In this document: positions 1 to 7,152 of the stretch, piece after piece
Position numbering within the stretch: position 1 is the first letter of the stretch
Layout: the number at the start of each line of letters is the position of its first letter
The notes under the pieces: generated by a model
Database searches by the model: none
Told to the model about the DNA's origin: nothing
Seen by the model: only the letters and a program-made list of their open reading frames with translations
Translations under genes and position numbers: made by a program
Assembly: GCF_004337705.1 (NCBI RefSeq)
Contig: NZ_SKBU01000015.1
Span: forward strand, 78,852 to 142,851
Origin: Rubrobacter taiwanensis
GTDB taxonomy: Bacteria; Actinomycetota; Rubrobacteria; Rubrobacterales; Rubrobacteraceae
Direction: 5' to 3'
Length of the DNA stretch: 64,000 bases

Positions 1-90
1 GCCCTCCAGCACCGCCCTCAAACCCTCTCTGGCTATCTCGTGATCGTCCGCTATGAGCAGTCTGCGGGGTCCATACGCATCTCGCCGCAA
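1..90 (-). CDS. Response regulator, N-terminal fragment (runs off window)
   Basis: Only the first 30 codons are inside the window. They encode the start of a receiver domain with the acidic pair in LLIADDHE followed by IAREGLRAVLEG, as in NarL/FixJ response regulators. A TTG at 88-90 is the probable start, because a GGAGGAGG-type ribosome site lies just upstream at about 93-102 and no ATG or GTG fits. The gene begins 17 bases after the stop of the histidine kinase and is probably in the same transcript. Bases 2-62 are identical to 2526-2586 in the other response regulator gene, so the two are recent duplicates or have exchanged sequence. The DNA-binding half is not visible. Confidence 0.8.
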   Translation of the reverse strand, partial: MRRDAYGPRRLLIADDHEIAREGLRAVLEG

Positions 91-107
91 AGCCCTCCTC
101 CCCCTGC

Positions 108-1913
108 TCACCCGTCCCCTCCGGAGACGCGGACCTCGGCCTCAACCTCGGTACCGGTGCCCGGCCTGCTGCGTATCTCGAACCGGCCGCCGAGAAGAGC
201 AACCCTCTCGCGCATGCTGGAGAGCCCGACCCTCTCGCCCGGACCGCTCCTGACCGGAACCTCGTCCGGGTCAAACCCATCCCCCCAGTCCCTGACCCGC
301 AACCTGACGGAGCGCTCCAGCCGCTCCAGCGTCACCCGGACCCGGGCGGAAGGTGCGTGTTTGGCGGCATTCGACAGCGCCTCCTGCGCTACCCGGTAGA
401 GAGCGGTCTCCACGGTTTCCGGAAGCCGCTCGTCTCCCAGCGTCTCCTCGTACTCCACCTGCCGCCCCTCGCCGGCCAGCTTCTTGACCTGCTCCTGAAC
501 GGCGGCCGCCAGCCCGAAGTCGTCGAGCGTGGTCGGCCTGAGATCAGCTATCACCTGCCGGGCATCCCTGACGGTCTGCTGGATCAGCTCCAGAGCCCGT
601 TCGAGCTGCGCCCGGGCCCCGGGAGACTCGCAGCTGTGCCGCCGGGCGAAGGCCTGCAGGATCTGATGCGCACCTGCCGCCGTCTGCGCGAGCCCGTCGT
701 GCACCTCGTAGGCGACCCGCCGCCGCTCTTCTTCCTGCGCTCTCAGCACCTGCCTGACCAGCTGGCGCAGCCGCCGCTCGTGCTCGACGAGCTCCTCGTA
801 CAGGCGGGCGTTCTCCAGCGCGCCCGCCGCCTGCCCGGCCAGACTGGTGAGCGTCTCCAGAGCGTCTTCCCGAGCGAGCGCCTCCGTTCCGTAGAGCTCC
901 AGCAACCCGACTACCCGGCCTCCCGCCCGCAGCGGCAGATGCAGTCCCACGGACACGCCGGCCTCCCGCATCCGGAACAGGCGGCGCTCTCCGCTCTTCA
1001 GCGCCCGCCCGCGCGCCTCCTGTGCCGCCGGATCGGACCGGGCTGTCCTGCAGATCTCCTCCGGTCCGGCGGTGTCCTGCAGGCGCTCCGCACCTCCGGA
1101 GCCGCTCAGAAGGACGGCGCTCGCCTCGATACCCGACCTCCGCTGTACGATCTCCAGCAGCCAGGCGCAGATCTCATCCCGCCGGAGCGTGGAGCTTAGT
1201 ATCCTGCCACCTTCGTGGAGTGTGAGCAGCGAGTTGAGGGCGCTCCGGAGTCTCTCCTCCATGCGCCTCTGCTCGGAGATATCGTAGATCAGGCCCTGCC
1301 AGAAGATGGGTCGCTCCCCCTCATCACGCACGAGTTCGGCCTCGTCGCGGACCCACACGGTTCGGCCGTCGCCGGCTATCAGCCGGTACTCCATCCTGAA
1401 GGGCTCGCCGCTCCTCTCGGCGCGGACGCGCCCGGACATCACCTCATCACGGTCCCCGGGATGGATGTCCCCGGGCGTCCCCTCGACCACCGGGCTTACA
1501 TAGTGGATGGTGCCGTTTGCCTCCAGCACGTTCGCGATGTCCGGTGCCCGGAAGTAGTCCCGGCTGCGCCCGGAGAGCTCGCGCGCGGCGATCACAACGG
1601 CCGGCTGCCCCCGGAACCGGATCGGGGACGAGCTGACCGAAACCTCGATGGGACTCCCGTCACGGCGGCGGTGGACGGCCTTGACGTCCCGACAGACCTC
1701 CCTCAGACACCGCTCATCGCCCCCGCACTCCGGCCAGAGGTCTGAAAGACTGCGCCCGGCAAGCTCCTCTCCGGAAGCCCCGTACATCCGGCAGGCGCGG
1801 CCGTTCGCGTAGATCACCCGCCGGCTTCCGGCATCGAAGACCACCACGGCGTCGTGAACGAGCTCCCAGAGCGAAGCCCAGGGCTCCTGTTCGGAGTCCG
1901 GGGCGCCGCTCAT
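108..1913 (-). CDS. PAS-PAS-GAF sensor histidine kinase (NarX/DegS type)
   Basis: A predicted soluble sensor kinase of 601 residues. Two PAS domains come first (about residues 15-115 and 125-220, the second ending in a PAC-like YDISEQRRMEERLR), then a GAF domain (about 235-370). A HisKA_3 dimerisation domain has the phosphoacceptor histidine in EVHDGLAQ (about residue 405), and a HATPase domain ends the protein, with an N-box in EALSNAAKHAP. No transmembrane segment is evident, so the signal is probably cytoplasmic (redox, gas or small ligand); this is inference. The ATG at 1911-1913 overlaps the TAA of the upstream regulator (TAATG), so translation is probably coupled. A longer reading frame upstream exists but would overlap the regulator. 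The partner regulators lie on both sides. Confidence 0.92.
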   Translation of the reverse strand: MSGAPDSEQEPWASLWELVHDAVVVFDAGSRRVIYANGRACRMYGASGEELAGRSLSDLWPECGGDERCLREVCRDVKAVHRRRDGSPIEVSVSSSPIRFRGQPAVVIAARELSGRSRDYFRAPDIANVLEANGTIHYVSPVVEGTPGDIHPGDRDEVMSGRVRAERSGEPFRMEYRLIAGDGRTVWVRDEAELVRDEGERPIFWQGLIYDISEQRRMEERLRSALNSLLTLHEGGRILSSTLRRDEICAWLLEIVQRRSGIEASAVLLSGSGGAERLQDTAGPEEICRTARSDPAAQEARGRALKSGERRLFRMREAGVSVGLHLPLRAGGRVVGLLELYGTEALAREDALETLTSLAGQAAGALENARLYEELVEHERRLRQLVRQVLRAQEEERRRVAYEVHDGLAQTAAGAHQILQAFARRHSCESPGARAQLERALELIQQTVRDARQVIADLRPTTLDDFGLAAAVQEQVKKLAGEGRQVEYEETLGDERLPETVETALYRVAQEALSNAAKHAPSARVRVTLERLERSVRLRVRDWGDGFDPDEVPVRSGPGERVGLSSMRERVALLGGRFEIRSRPGTGTEVEAEVRVSGGDG

Positions 1914-2671
1914 TAAGCGCGCCCCCTCTCCCGATCCTCGATCCCGGACGTGGCCAGCCCGAGCTCGAGGGCACACACCGCCGCCTGCGTGCGGTCGGAG
2001 ACGCCCAGCTTGGAGATCACGCTCCGCACCCGCGCCTTTACGGTGCTCACGCTAAAGAGCAGCTCCCGCGCGATCTGGGGGTTGGTGTACCCCCGCGCCA
2101 GAAGCCGCAGCACCTCCAGCTCTTCGTCCGTCAGGCGCTCCAGAGGCGGATGCGGTCCCGGGTCCGGCTCCTCCTCGCTCGCCAGCCGCTTCAGAAGGCG
2201 GGCGGCAAGCCCCTCATCCAGAGGCATCTCCCCGCAAAGCGTCCTCCTCACCACCTCAACCACCCGCCCCGCCGAAGCCTCCTTCAAAACATACCCCGAA
2301 GCCCCAGCCCTTATCGCCTCAAGCAGGTACTCCGCATCCTCGTGCATGGTCACCATCACCACGCTCACCTCAGAAAACTCCCGCTTGATCGCACGCGTGG
2401 CCTCAAGCCCGTCCATCCCGGGCATGCGCACATCCATCAAGACCAGATCCGGCCCAAGAGCCCGGCACAGCCTCAGAGCCTCCCGGCCGTCCCTAGCCTC
2501 CCCGACCACCTCGAAGTCCTCCTCACCCTCCAGCACCGCCCTCAAACCCTCTCTGGCTATCTCGTGATCGTCCGCTATGAGCAGTCCGTACGCCGCACGC
2601 CGCGGCCGCCGGGTCTCCCCCCGGCCGTTCCCTTCGTGATGGCCGGTTACACGGAACATCGGAAAAACCAC
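1913..2671 (-). CDS. NarL/FixJ-family response regulator
   Basis: A two-domain response regulator of about 250 residues. The receiver has the acidic pair in IADDHE (residues 34-35), the phosphorylatable aspartate in LVLMDVRMPG (about D80) and the conserved lysine in VLKEAS. The C-terminal LuxR-type helix-turn-helix lies at about residues 185-245 (LTDEELEVLRLLARG, then STVKARVRSVISKLG). It should bind promoter DNA after phosphorylation by the kinase encoded immediately downstream. The GTG at 2669-2671 and the ATG at 2657-2659 are both possible starts; the purine-rich ribosome site lies at 2672-2680. Its 5' end is nearly identical in DNA to the partial regulator gene at the window edge. Confidence 0.92.
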   Translation of the reverse strand: MVFPMFRVTGHHEGNGRGETRRPRRAAYGLLIADDHEIAREGLRAVLEGEEDFEVVGEARDGREALRLCRALGPDLVLMDVRMPGMDGLEATRAIKREFSEVSVVMVTMHEDAEYLLEAIRAGASGYVLKEASAGRVVEVVRRTLCGEMPLDEGLAARLLKRLASEEEPDPGPHPPLERLTDEELEVLRLLARGYTNPQIARELLFSVSTVKARVRSVISKLGVSDRTQAAVCALELGLATSGIEDRERGRA

Positions 2672-2810
2672 CCTCCCTCCAAACGGCGAAGGTCGCGGGC
2701 TTCTCCCTGCTTTTCAGACAGTGTATGTGTATCAGTTATCGGAAGGACGGAGAGAAATCTTTAACGCGCGGAGCCGCAACCCACCGGACGGGTTATGCGG
2801 CGGCAAAGAG

Positions 2811-2833
2811 AAGCGCCCCCGGAGGGGGCGCTT
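2811..2833 (-). terminator. Intrinsic terminator downstream of the major pilin gene
   Basis: AAGCGCCCCC and GGGGGCGCTT form a stem of nine to ten pairs with a very short loop, located 27 bases after the pilin stop. On the minus strand it is followed by CTCTTTG, a weak U-rich tail. It separates pilin transcription from the two-component genes. The symmetric stem could also work on the plus strand, but no plus-strand gene ends here. Confidence 0.65.
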
Positions 2834-2859
2834 GGGATTTTACAGTTACTTGCCTCAGC

Positions 2860-3288
2860 CTACTCGAAAGCGCCATCTCCTATATACCTACCCGCATTTT
2901 CGCCGGCCTTGTAGTACGTCCACGTTCCCTCAAGACCATCGTAGCTGCCCTGTATACTCTCGTCTGTGACGGTAATGGTTACACCCTCAGAAACGCGGAA
3001 GGAGTTGTCACCGGAGCCGATCTGCTGCCCGGAGTTGTACGTGCCGTTGGAGATACCGCTACCGGTTTCTGTTGCCATAGCAGTATCCATCGTCACGGCG
3101 TTCCGCACGTCCGACTTGGTTGTAGACACTTGAGCTTTGGTACGCTGGTTGAGGAACACCGGAATAGCGATGGCAGCGAGGACGCCGATAATGATCACGA
3201 CCACCAGAAGCTCGATGAGGGTAAATCCCCGCTGATCTTCTTGCGCCTCCCTGATCTGGCGCAACATCTTTCCGAACCAGTGCAGCAT
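2860..3288 (-). CDS. Type IV major pilin-like protein
   Basis: A 142-residue prepilin. After a 20-residue charged leader comes the prepilin peptidase site, G followed by FTLIELLVVVIIIG, with the glutamate at mature position +5. A hydrophobic helix ending in IAIPVFLNQR follows. The rest is a small globular head of the kind seen in Gram-positive PilA and pseudopilins. The start is supported by AAGGAG six bases upstream of the ATG. It follows the minor pilin genes but is separated from them by about 130 bases containing a perfect inverted repeat, so it may be expressed at a different level. It probably forms the pilus shaft, being the shortest and most pilin-like member of the set. Confidence 0.9.
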   Translation of the reverse strand: MLHWFGKMLRQIREAQEDQRGFTLIELLVVVIIIGVLAAIAIPVFLNQRTKAQVSTTKSDVRNAVTMDTAMATETGSGISNGTYNSGQQIGSGDNSFRVSEGVTITVTDESIQGSYDGLEGTWTYYKAGENAGRYIGDGAFE

Positions 3289-3389
3289 CTCTTCTCCTTA
3301 CTTGCTCGCTGCTCTTTTGCCTCTGTTTACTGTTAGGCCCGTTTCTCCGTGTTTTAGACACTTCCGGCAGTCTTTTTCCGGAGATTTTT

Positions 3390-3417
3390 CCGGTTTCCGG
3401 CCACGGCCGGAAACCGG
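3390..3417. repeat. Perfect 13-bp inverted repeat between minor and major pilin genes
   Basis: CCGGTTTCCGGCC, two bases, then GGCCGGAAACCGG: a perfect 13-bp stem directly abutting the stop codon of the PilX-like gene. On the minus-strand transcript it is followed by AAAAAUC, not a U-run, so it is not a classical intrinsic terminator there. It could stabilise an upstream mRNA end, be a processing site, or give partial termination before the pilin gene. The remainder of the gap (3289-3389) holds the pilin ribosome site and no other clear signal. Confidence 0.8.
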
Positions 3418-4830
3418 CTACTGGTAGAGCTCCCGCCAGCTCCAGAGCTCCACGCCGTAGAAGCCGGGGCGGTAGAGAGCCTCCTCGCTGGCGAGCGGCT
3501 GCACCGAGCCGCGGATCGTTATGTTGCCCGAGGCGTTCACGAAACCGTCCAGGCAGGTGTTGCCTCCGGCATCGTCTGAGTCGCCGTCCTGGTAGATCCC
3601 GCCGCGCACGATCACCGTGCCCTGAAGGGGCGTGGTGTGCTGTCCCATCTTGAAGTCGCCGTTCGTGATCACCAGCGTTCCCCTCACCGGAGGATCGTTG
3701 CAGCTCTTCCCCACGCTCCAGGTCAGCGTGCTGGAGCTAGGCGAATCGGGGAACCGCACGAAAACCACCGTGCTGGAGGTCGAGTTCGCGGGCCAGGTGC
3801 TCAGGGTCTTGTTCCCGCTGGAGGCGTACTCTATGTAGTTGCCCTGCCGGATGGCCTCCTCGCGCAGGAACTCTATCTGGACCCCGTCCTGCTGGCCGAG
3901 CTGGCTTTCGTGCTCGAAGGGGAATGTGATCTCACCGCTGCCCTGCGGGCTGGAGGGATTCTCGACGAAGCGGGGGGTTGTGGGTTTCGACAGGTCGCCG
4001 TGGAAGTCCCGCGTCCCCATCTTGTCAGAGCCCGTGATCCTGCCCACCGCCCCGATCCCCGCGGCGTTCGTGGGACGCGCCGTGGTGTTGTAGGGCTCGT
4101 TCGCCCAGTCTCCGTAGGCCCGGTCCTCGCCCCGCACCTGCGCTCCGCCGTTGATTTCTACATTACCGAGGCTGAAGAGGCTCACACCGGTTATGTCCGC
4201 TGTGCCCCGGAGGGTTATGTTGCTCGGGGTGAAGTAGGCGCGGGGTACGCCCAGATCAACCGTGTGATAGACGGCCTCGACCCTGCGCACCGCGCCGCTG
4301 CCGTCCGCCGGGTAGTAACCGGTGGAGATTATCTTGAAGAAGGCCCGTTCCGTGGCTTCCACGTTCTCGGGAGCCACCTCCTCCACCCCGGCGCATTCAT
4401 CGGCGTCATCGCCCGGCTGCCTCAGGCACTGGATGGTCACGTTGAACCTGCCGCCGGCGAAGTTCCGGCTGATGCCGCCCTCAGAACGGGTCACCGTTCC
4501 GCTGGTGCAGTCGGCCGGATCGCTGTAGACGGTGGTGAGCGGAGACCAGTCCTCGGCGATGACGCGCCGGTCGCCGCCTGTGCAGTCGTTGGAGAGCTCT
4601 AGATCATAGTGCCTCCGGTTGGCATCGGAGAGGAGCTGCCGCTTGGCGGCCTGCACCCCGGCCTCCGCTATGTCGGCGGCCCGCTGGCCCCGGTTCACCT
4701 CGACGACGGCCTCCAGATCGCTGCGCACGAAGACGAGCAGCCCCGCGCCCATCACGCCCACGATGACCATGACCATGATGGCCAGCGGTAGCGCTACTCC
4801 CGCCTCGTCTCTTGCGAACCCGACCGACAC
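3418..4830 (-). CDS. PilX-like minor pilin / pilus assembly protein
   Basis: A 470-residue protein with an N-terminal class III-like signal: a short charged stretch (FARDEAGVALPLA) and a hydrophobic helix at about residues 12-35, then RSDLEAVVEVNRGQRAADIAEAGVQ. That pattern is typical of PilX N-terminal domains, where residues after the helix end in an AAExG-type motif. The large remainder is an exported beta-rich region with repeated glycine/threonine segments (about residues 200-440). The GTG start at 4828-4830 lies five bases after the stop of the preceding minor pilin gene, so they share a transcript. Function is assigned by motif and context only; no enzymatic motif was seen. Confidence 0.75.
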   Translation of the reverse strand: MSVGFARDEAGVALPLAIMVMVIVGVMGAGLLVFVRSDLEAVVEVNRGQRAADIAEAGVQAAKRQLLSDANRRHYDLELSNDCTGGDRRVIAEDWSPLTTVYSDPADCTSGTVTRSEGGISRNFAGGRFNVTIQCLRQPGDDADECAGVEEVAPENVEATERAFFKIISTGYYPADGSGAVRRVEAVYHTVDLGVPRAYFTPSNITLRGTADITGVSLFSLGNVEINGGAQVRGEDRAYGDWANEPYNTTARPTNAAGIGAVGRITGSDKMGTRDFHGDLSKPTTPRFVENPSSPQGSGEITFPFEHESQLGQQDGVQIEFLREEAIRQGNYIEYASSGNKTLSTWPANSTSSTVVFVRFPDSPSSSTLTWSVGKSCNDPPVRGTLVITNGDFKMGQHTTPLQGTVIVRGGIYQDGDSDDAGGNTCLDGFVNASGNITIRGSVQPLASEEALYRPGFYGVELWSWRELYQ

Positions 4831-4835
4831 ACCCG

Positions 4836-5396
4836 CTACCCTCTATCCGTCCGGTTCCTGAGCGCAACCTCGGTGGAGAGCGTCTGGGTGCCGGCCCACG
4901 GGCCGCGCCGCACCTCGATATCCAGCGTTATCCTCACCATCGCTATGTCGGACTCTCCGGTGGCTGCAGCCCCGCTCGCGTCCAGGTACTCGAAGCTCAG
5001 GTCGTCCACAAACTCCACCATCGGGAGCCCGTTGCGCATGAGCGTGGAGCCGTTCAGTTCGTAGATGATCTCCTCCCCGGGTGCGACCTTCCGGCTCCCG
5101 TCGAGGTCGTTGCCGAAGGAGATGTGCTCCGGCCCGTAGGAGGGGAGTAGCGTCTCGTCCCCCCCGGCCCTGTCGTACGGATGGGCGGCCGTCAGTTCCC
5201 GGTCCATCCGCTCCAGCCCCGCCCGGGCCTGCTCCACGGCCTCGGTCCTGTCGTTGCCGAAGCTGAAGATCCGCAGGCTCATGTCGAAGATGGAGTAGAG
5301 GGCGAACATGGCGGTGAGCATCAGCATCATCGCCACCAACAGCTCCGGGAGCGTGAACCCGCCCTCCTCCCGCCGCAGCCGCCGCACCGCTCTCAT
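4836..5396 (-). CDS. PilW/PulJ-like minor prepilin
   Basis: A 186-residue prepilin with a prepilin peptidase site EEGG-FTLPELLVAMMLML near residue 14 and one hydrophobic helix (about 14-36), followed by an extracellular domain. The segment RTEAVEQARAGLERMDRELTAA after the helix resembles the PulJ/PilW family. The start ATG overlaps the stop of the next upstream gene (ATGA at 5393-5396), showing translational coupling within the minor-pilin string. It probably contributes to the pilus tip or to assembly priming; this is inferred from family. Confidence 0.8.
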   Translation of the reverse strand: MRAVRRLRREEGGFTLPELLVAMMLMLTAMFALYSIFDMSLRIFSFGNDRTEAVEQARAGLERMDRELTAAHPYDRAGGDETLLPSYGPEHISFGNDLDGSRKVAPGEEIIYELNGSTLMRNGLPMVEFVDDLSFEYLDASGAAATGESDIAMVRITLDIEVRRGPWAGTQTLSTEVALRNRTDRG

Positions 5397-5845
5397 CTGG
5401 CCACCAGTCCCGTGGTGCTGTAAGACCGGCCGCCGCTCCAGACGACCGTCACCTCCACCCTCATCATGGTCCGGGCGGCGGGGTCCTCCACCACCTCCGG
5501 GCTGCCGGGAGGCCCTACCGAGACGAAGGCGGTCCTGACCCGGCAGGTGAAGCCCGGAGGTATCTCCACCCCCGTCCGGCAGGCGTGCGGACCGGGGGGC
5601 GGGTAGAGCTCGCGCACGCCTCCGGCCGGGCCGTCCGGAGCATGGTAGGGCAGAGCCCGGATGCCGTCCAGCTCGGCGGCTGCCAGCGCCCGGGCCCGGT
5701 CGTAGTTGCCGCCCAGCAGCGCTGCCCGGAGGCCCGCATCGAACATGCCGACCATCGGGATTACGGCGATGGCCAGGATCATGATCGCCACCATCACCTC
5801 GGCCAGCGAGTAGCCGGCTTCGCTTCCGAAGCGTCCGCTACTCAA
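5393..5845 (-). CDS. PilV/PulI-like minor prepilin
   Basis: A 150-residue prepilin. The leader ends SEAG, followed by YSLAEVMVAIMILAIAVIPM, giving a prepilin peptidase site with glutamate at +5 and a hydrophobic helix (about residues 10-35). The motif ALAAAELDGIRALPY after the helix is typical of PilV-type proteins. It overlaps both neighbours by a few bases (ATGA at its stop, eight bases at its start), as expected for an operon of minor pilins. Confidence 0.82.
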   Translation of the reverse strand: MSSGRFGSEAGYSLAEVMVAIMILAIAVIPMVGMFDAGLRAALLGGNYDRARALAAAELDGIRALPYHAPDGPAGGVRELYPPPGPHACRTGVEIPPGFTCRVRTAFVSVGPPGSPEVVEDPAARTMMRVEVTVVWSGGRSYSTTGLVAR

Positions 5846-6287
5846 CGATCCTCACCCTCGAAGTCGTGGTGTTGATCTCCACATCGCGGTAGTTCTCCGG
5901 GTCGTCGACCGAACGGACCCGGACCGTGATGGTGCCTTCCGGAGGTTCCACCGAGCCCCGCGGGGTGAAGATCAGCGCGGCCCCGGTGGCCACCCGGGTG
6001 CCCTCCGGCAGGGTGCGTACGGCAGGGGTTTCACCGGCGGGGCCTATCGTGTAGGTCGCACCACCGGAGGTCAGAACGACCACCCGGTCCTCCAGACGGT
6101 TCGTGGCCCCGATGTGGGCCAGGCGCAGATCTGCGGCCAGCTGGTTGGCGGCCGAGTCCACCGCCCGGCTCTCCGATACGCTCCACCACACGGGCGCGGC
6201 CAGAGCGAACAGGATGCCCGCGATAGCCAGGACGGCCAGCACCTCTGACAGGGTGAATCCCCGTTCGCAGAGTCTCAGCCGGGGCAC
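5838..6287 (-). CDS. GspH/FimT-like minor prepilin
   Basis: A 149-residue prepilin. CERG is followed by FTLSEVLAVLAIAGILFALAAP (about residues 9-30), a class III signal with the +5 glutamate. The following SRAVDSAANQLAADLRLAHIGATNR is characteristic of the GspH/FimT family, and the C-terminal part is predicted to be beta-rich. Its first codons overlap the end of the sigma-factor gene by 13 bases, so the sigma factor and the minor pilins are one transcriptional unit. Confidence 0.82.
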   Translation of the reverse strand: MPRLRLCERGFTLSEVLAVLAIAGILFALAAPVWWSVSESRAVDSAANQLAADLRLAHIGATNRLEDRVVVLTSGGATYTIGPAGETPAVRTLPEGTRVATGAALIFTPRGSVEPPEGTITVRVRSVDDPENYRDVEINTTTSRVRIVE

Positions 6288-7102
6288 TCCACGCTCCCGC
6301 CGTCCGCGCCGTAGAGGCCCCTGAGCGCCTTTAGTGCCGAGGCCAGGGCGCGCGAGACCTTGCGCTGGGAGAGCCCGAGCATGCCACCGATCTCGGTCTG
6401 GGAGAGATCCTCGTAGAAGAAGAGATGGACGATCCTGCGCTGAAGCTCGGTCAGGGACTCCAGGGACTGCTCAAGCTGAATGCGGTCCTCCACCGGCAGG
6501 GTGAAGCTCTCATGCCGGATGCTCCTGATGGCCGAGAGGTCCGCACTCCCCTCACCGCCGTCCAGCGACACCACATCGGTCTCCAGAAAGAGCTTCATAA
6601 GCTCCAGCACACCCTCCGGTGCGACGTTGACCTCCTCCGCCAGCTCCTCGATCAGCGGCGGCCGGCCCAGCTTCGCGGTGAGCCGCAAGTTGGCCTCCTT
6701 GAGCTTCGCGTACAGGCTGCGCGCCCACCGGGGCTTCCTCACCAGCTCGGTGTCGCGGAAGTAATGCCGGAGCTCGCCGTCTATGGTCGCGTACGCGTAG
6801 GAGCCGAACTGCGCCCCGGATTCGCCCTTGTATCCGTTGATGGCCTTGATCAGGCCCAGATGAGCCACCTGGAGCAGATCCTCATACGGCTCTCCGGAGG
6901 CGGCCGCGTACCGGCCGGCCAGCCGCCTGAGCATCCCGCCGTGCAGGGTGAAGATGCGCTCCATGGCCCGCCGGTCGCCGCGCTCCCGGTACGCCTCCAG
7001 CAGCCGGAAGACCCGGTCCTTCCCTGTGCTGACGGGGGGAGAGATCGTCATGCCGGGAGTATGTAATACTTTGTAAGGCGCGCCCATATGCCATCCGGGC
7101 AT
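6275..7102 (-). CDS. SigB/SigF-type alternative sigma factor in the pilus operon
   Basis: A 275-residue sigma-70 family protein without region 1. Region 2 contains EDLLQVAHLGLIKAINGYK and FGSYAYATIDGELRHYFRD; region 3 covers about residues 130-175; region 4 ends with LSQTEIGGMLGLSQRKVSRAL. The domain order matches the B/F/G stress-sporulation group. The start at 7102 is favoured by an AGAGGGG ribosome site; ATGs at 7087 and 7051 are alternatives without a visible site. The gene lies between the PilB-like ATPase gene and the minor pilins and overlaps the latter, so its likely role is transcription of pilus or associated genes. That role is inference from position. Confidence 0.88.
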   Translation of the reverse strand: MPGWHMGAPYKVLHTPGMTISPPVSTGKDRVFRLLEAYRERGDRRAMERIFTLHGGMLRRLAGRYAAASGEPYEDLLQVAHLGLIKAINGYKGESGAQFGSYAYATIDGELRHYFRDTELVRKPRWARSLYAKLKEANLRLTAKLGRPPLIEELAEEVNVAPEGVLELMKLFLETDVVSLDGGEGSADLSAIRSIRHESFTLPVEDRIQLEQSLESLTELQRRIVHLFFYEDLSQTEIGGMLGLSQRKVSRALASALKALRGLYGADGGSVECPG

Positions 7103-7152
7103 TTCCCCTCTGCCGGGTGGACACTTGTACCGCGCCGCCGGGAGGGAGGCGC

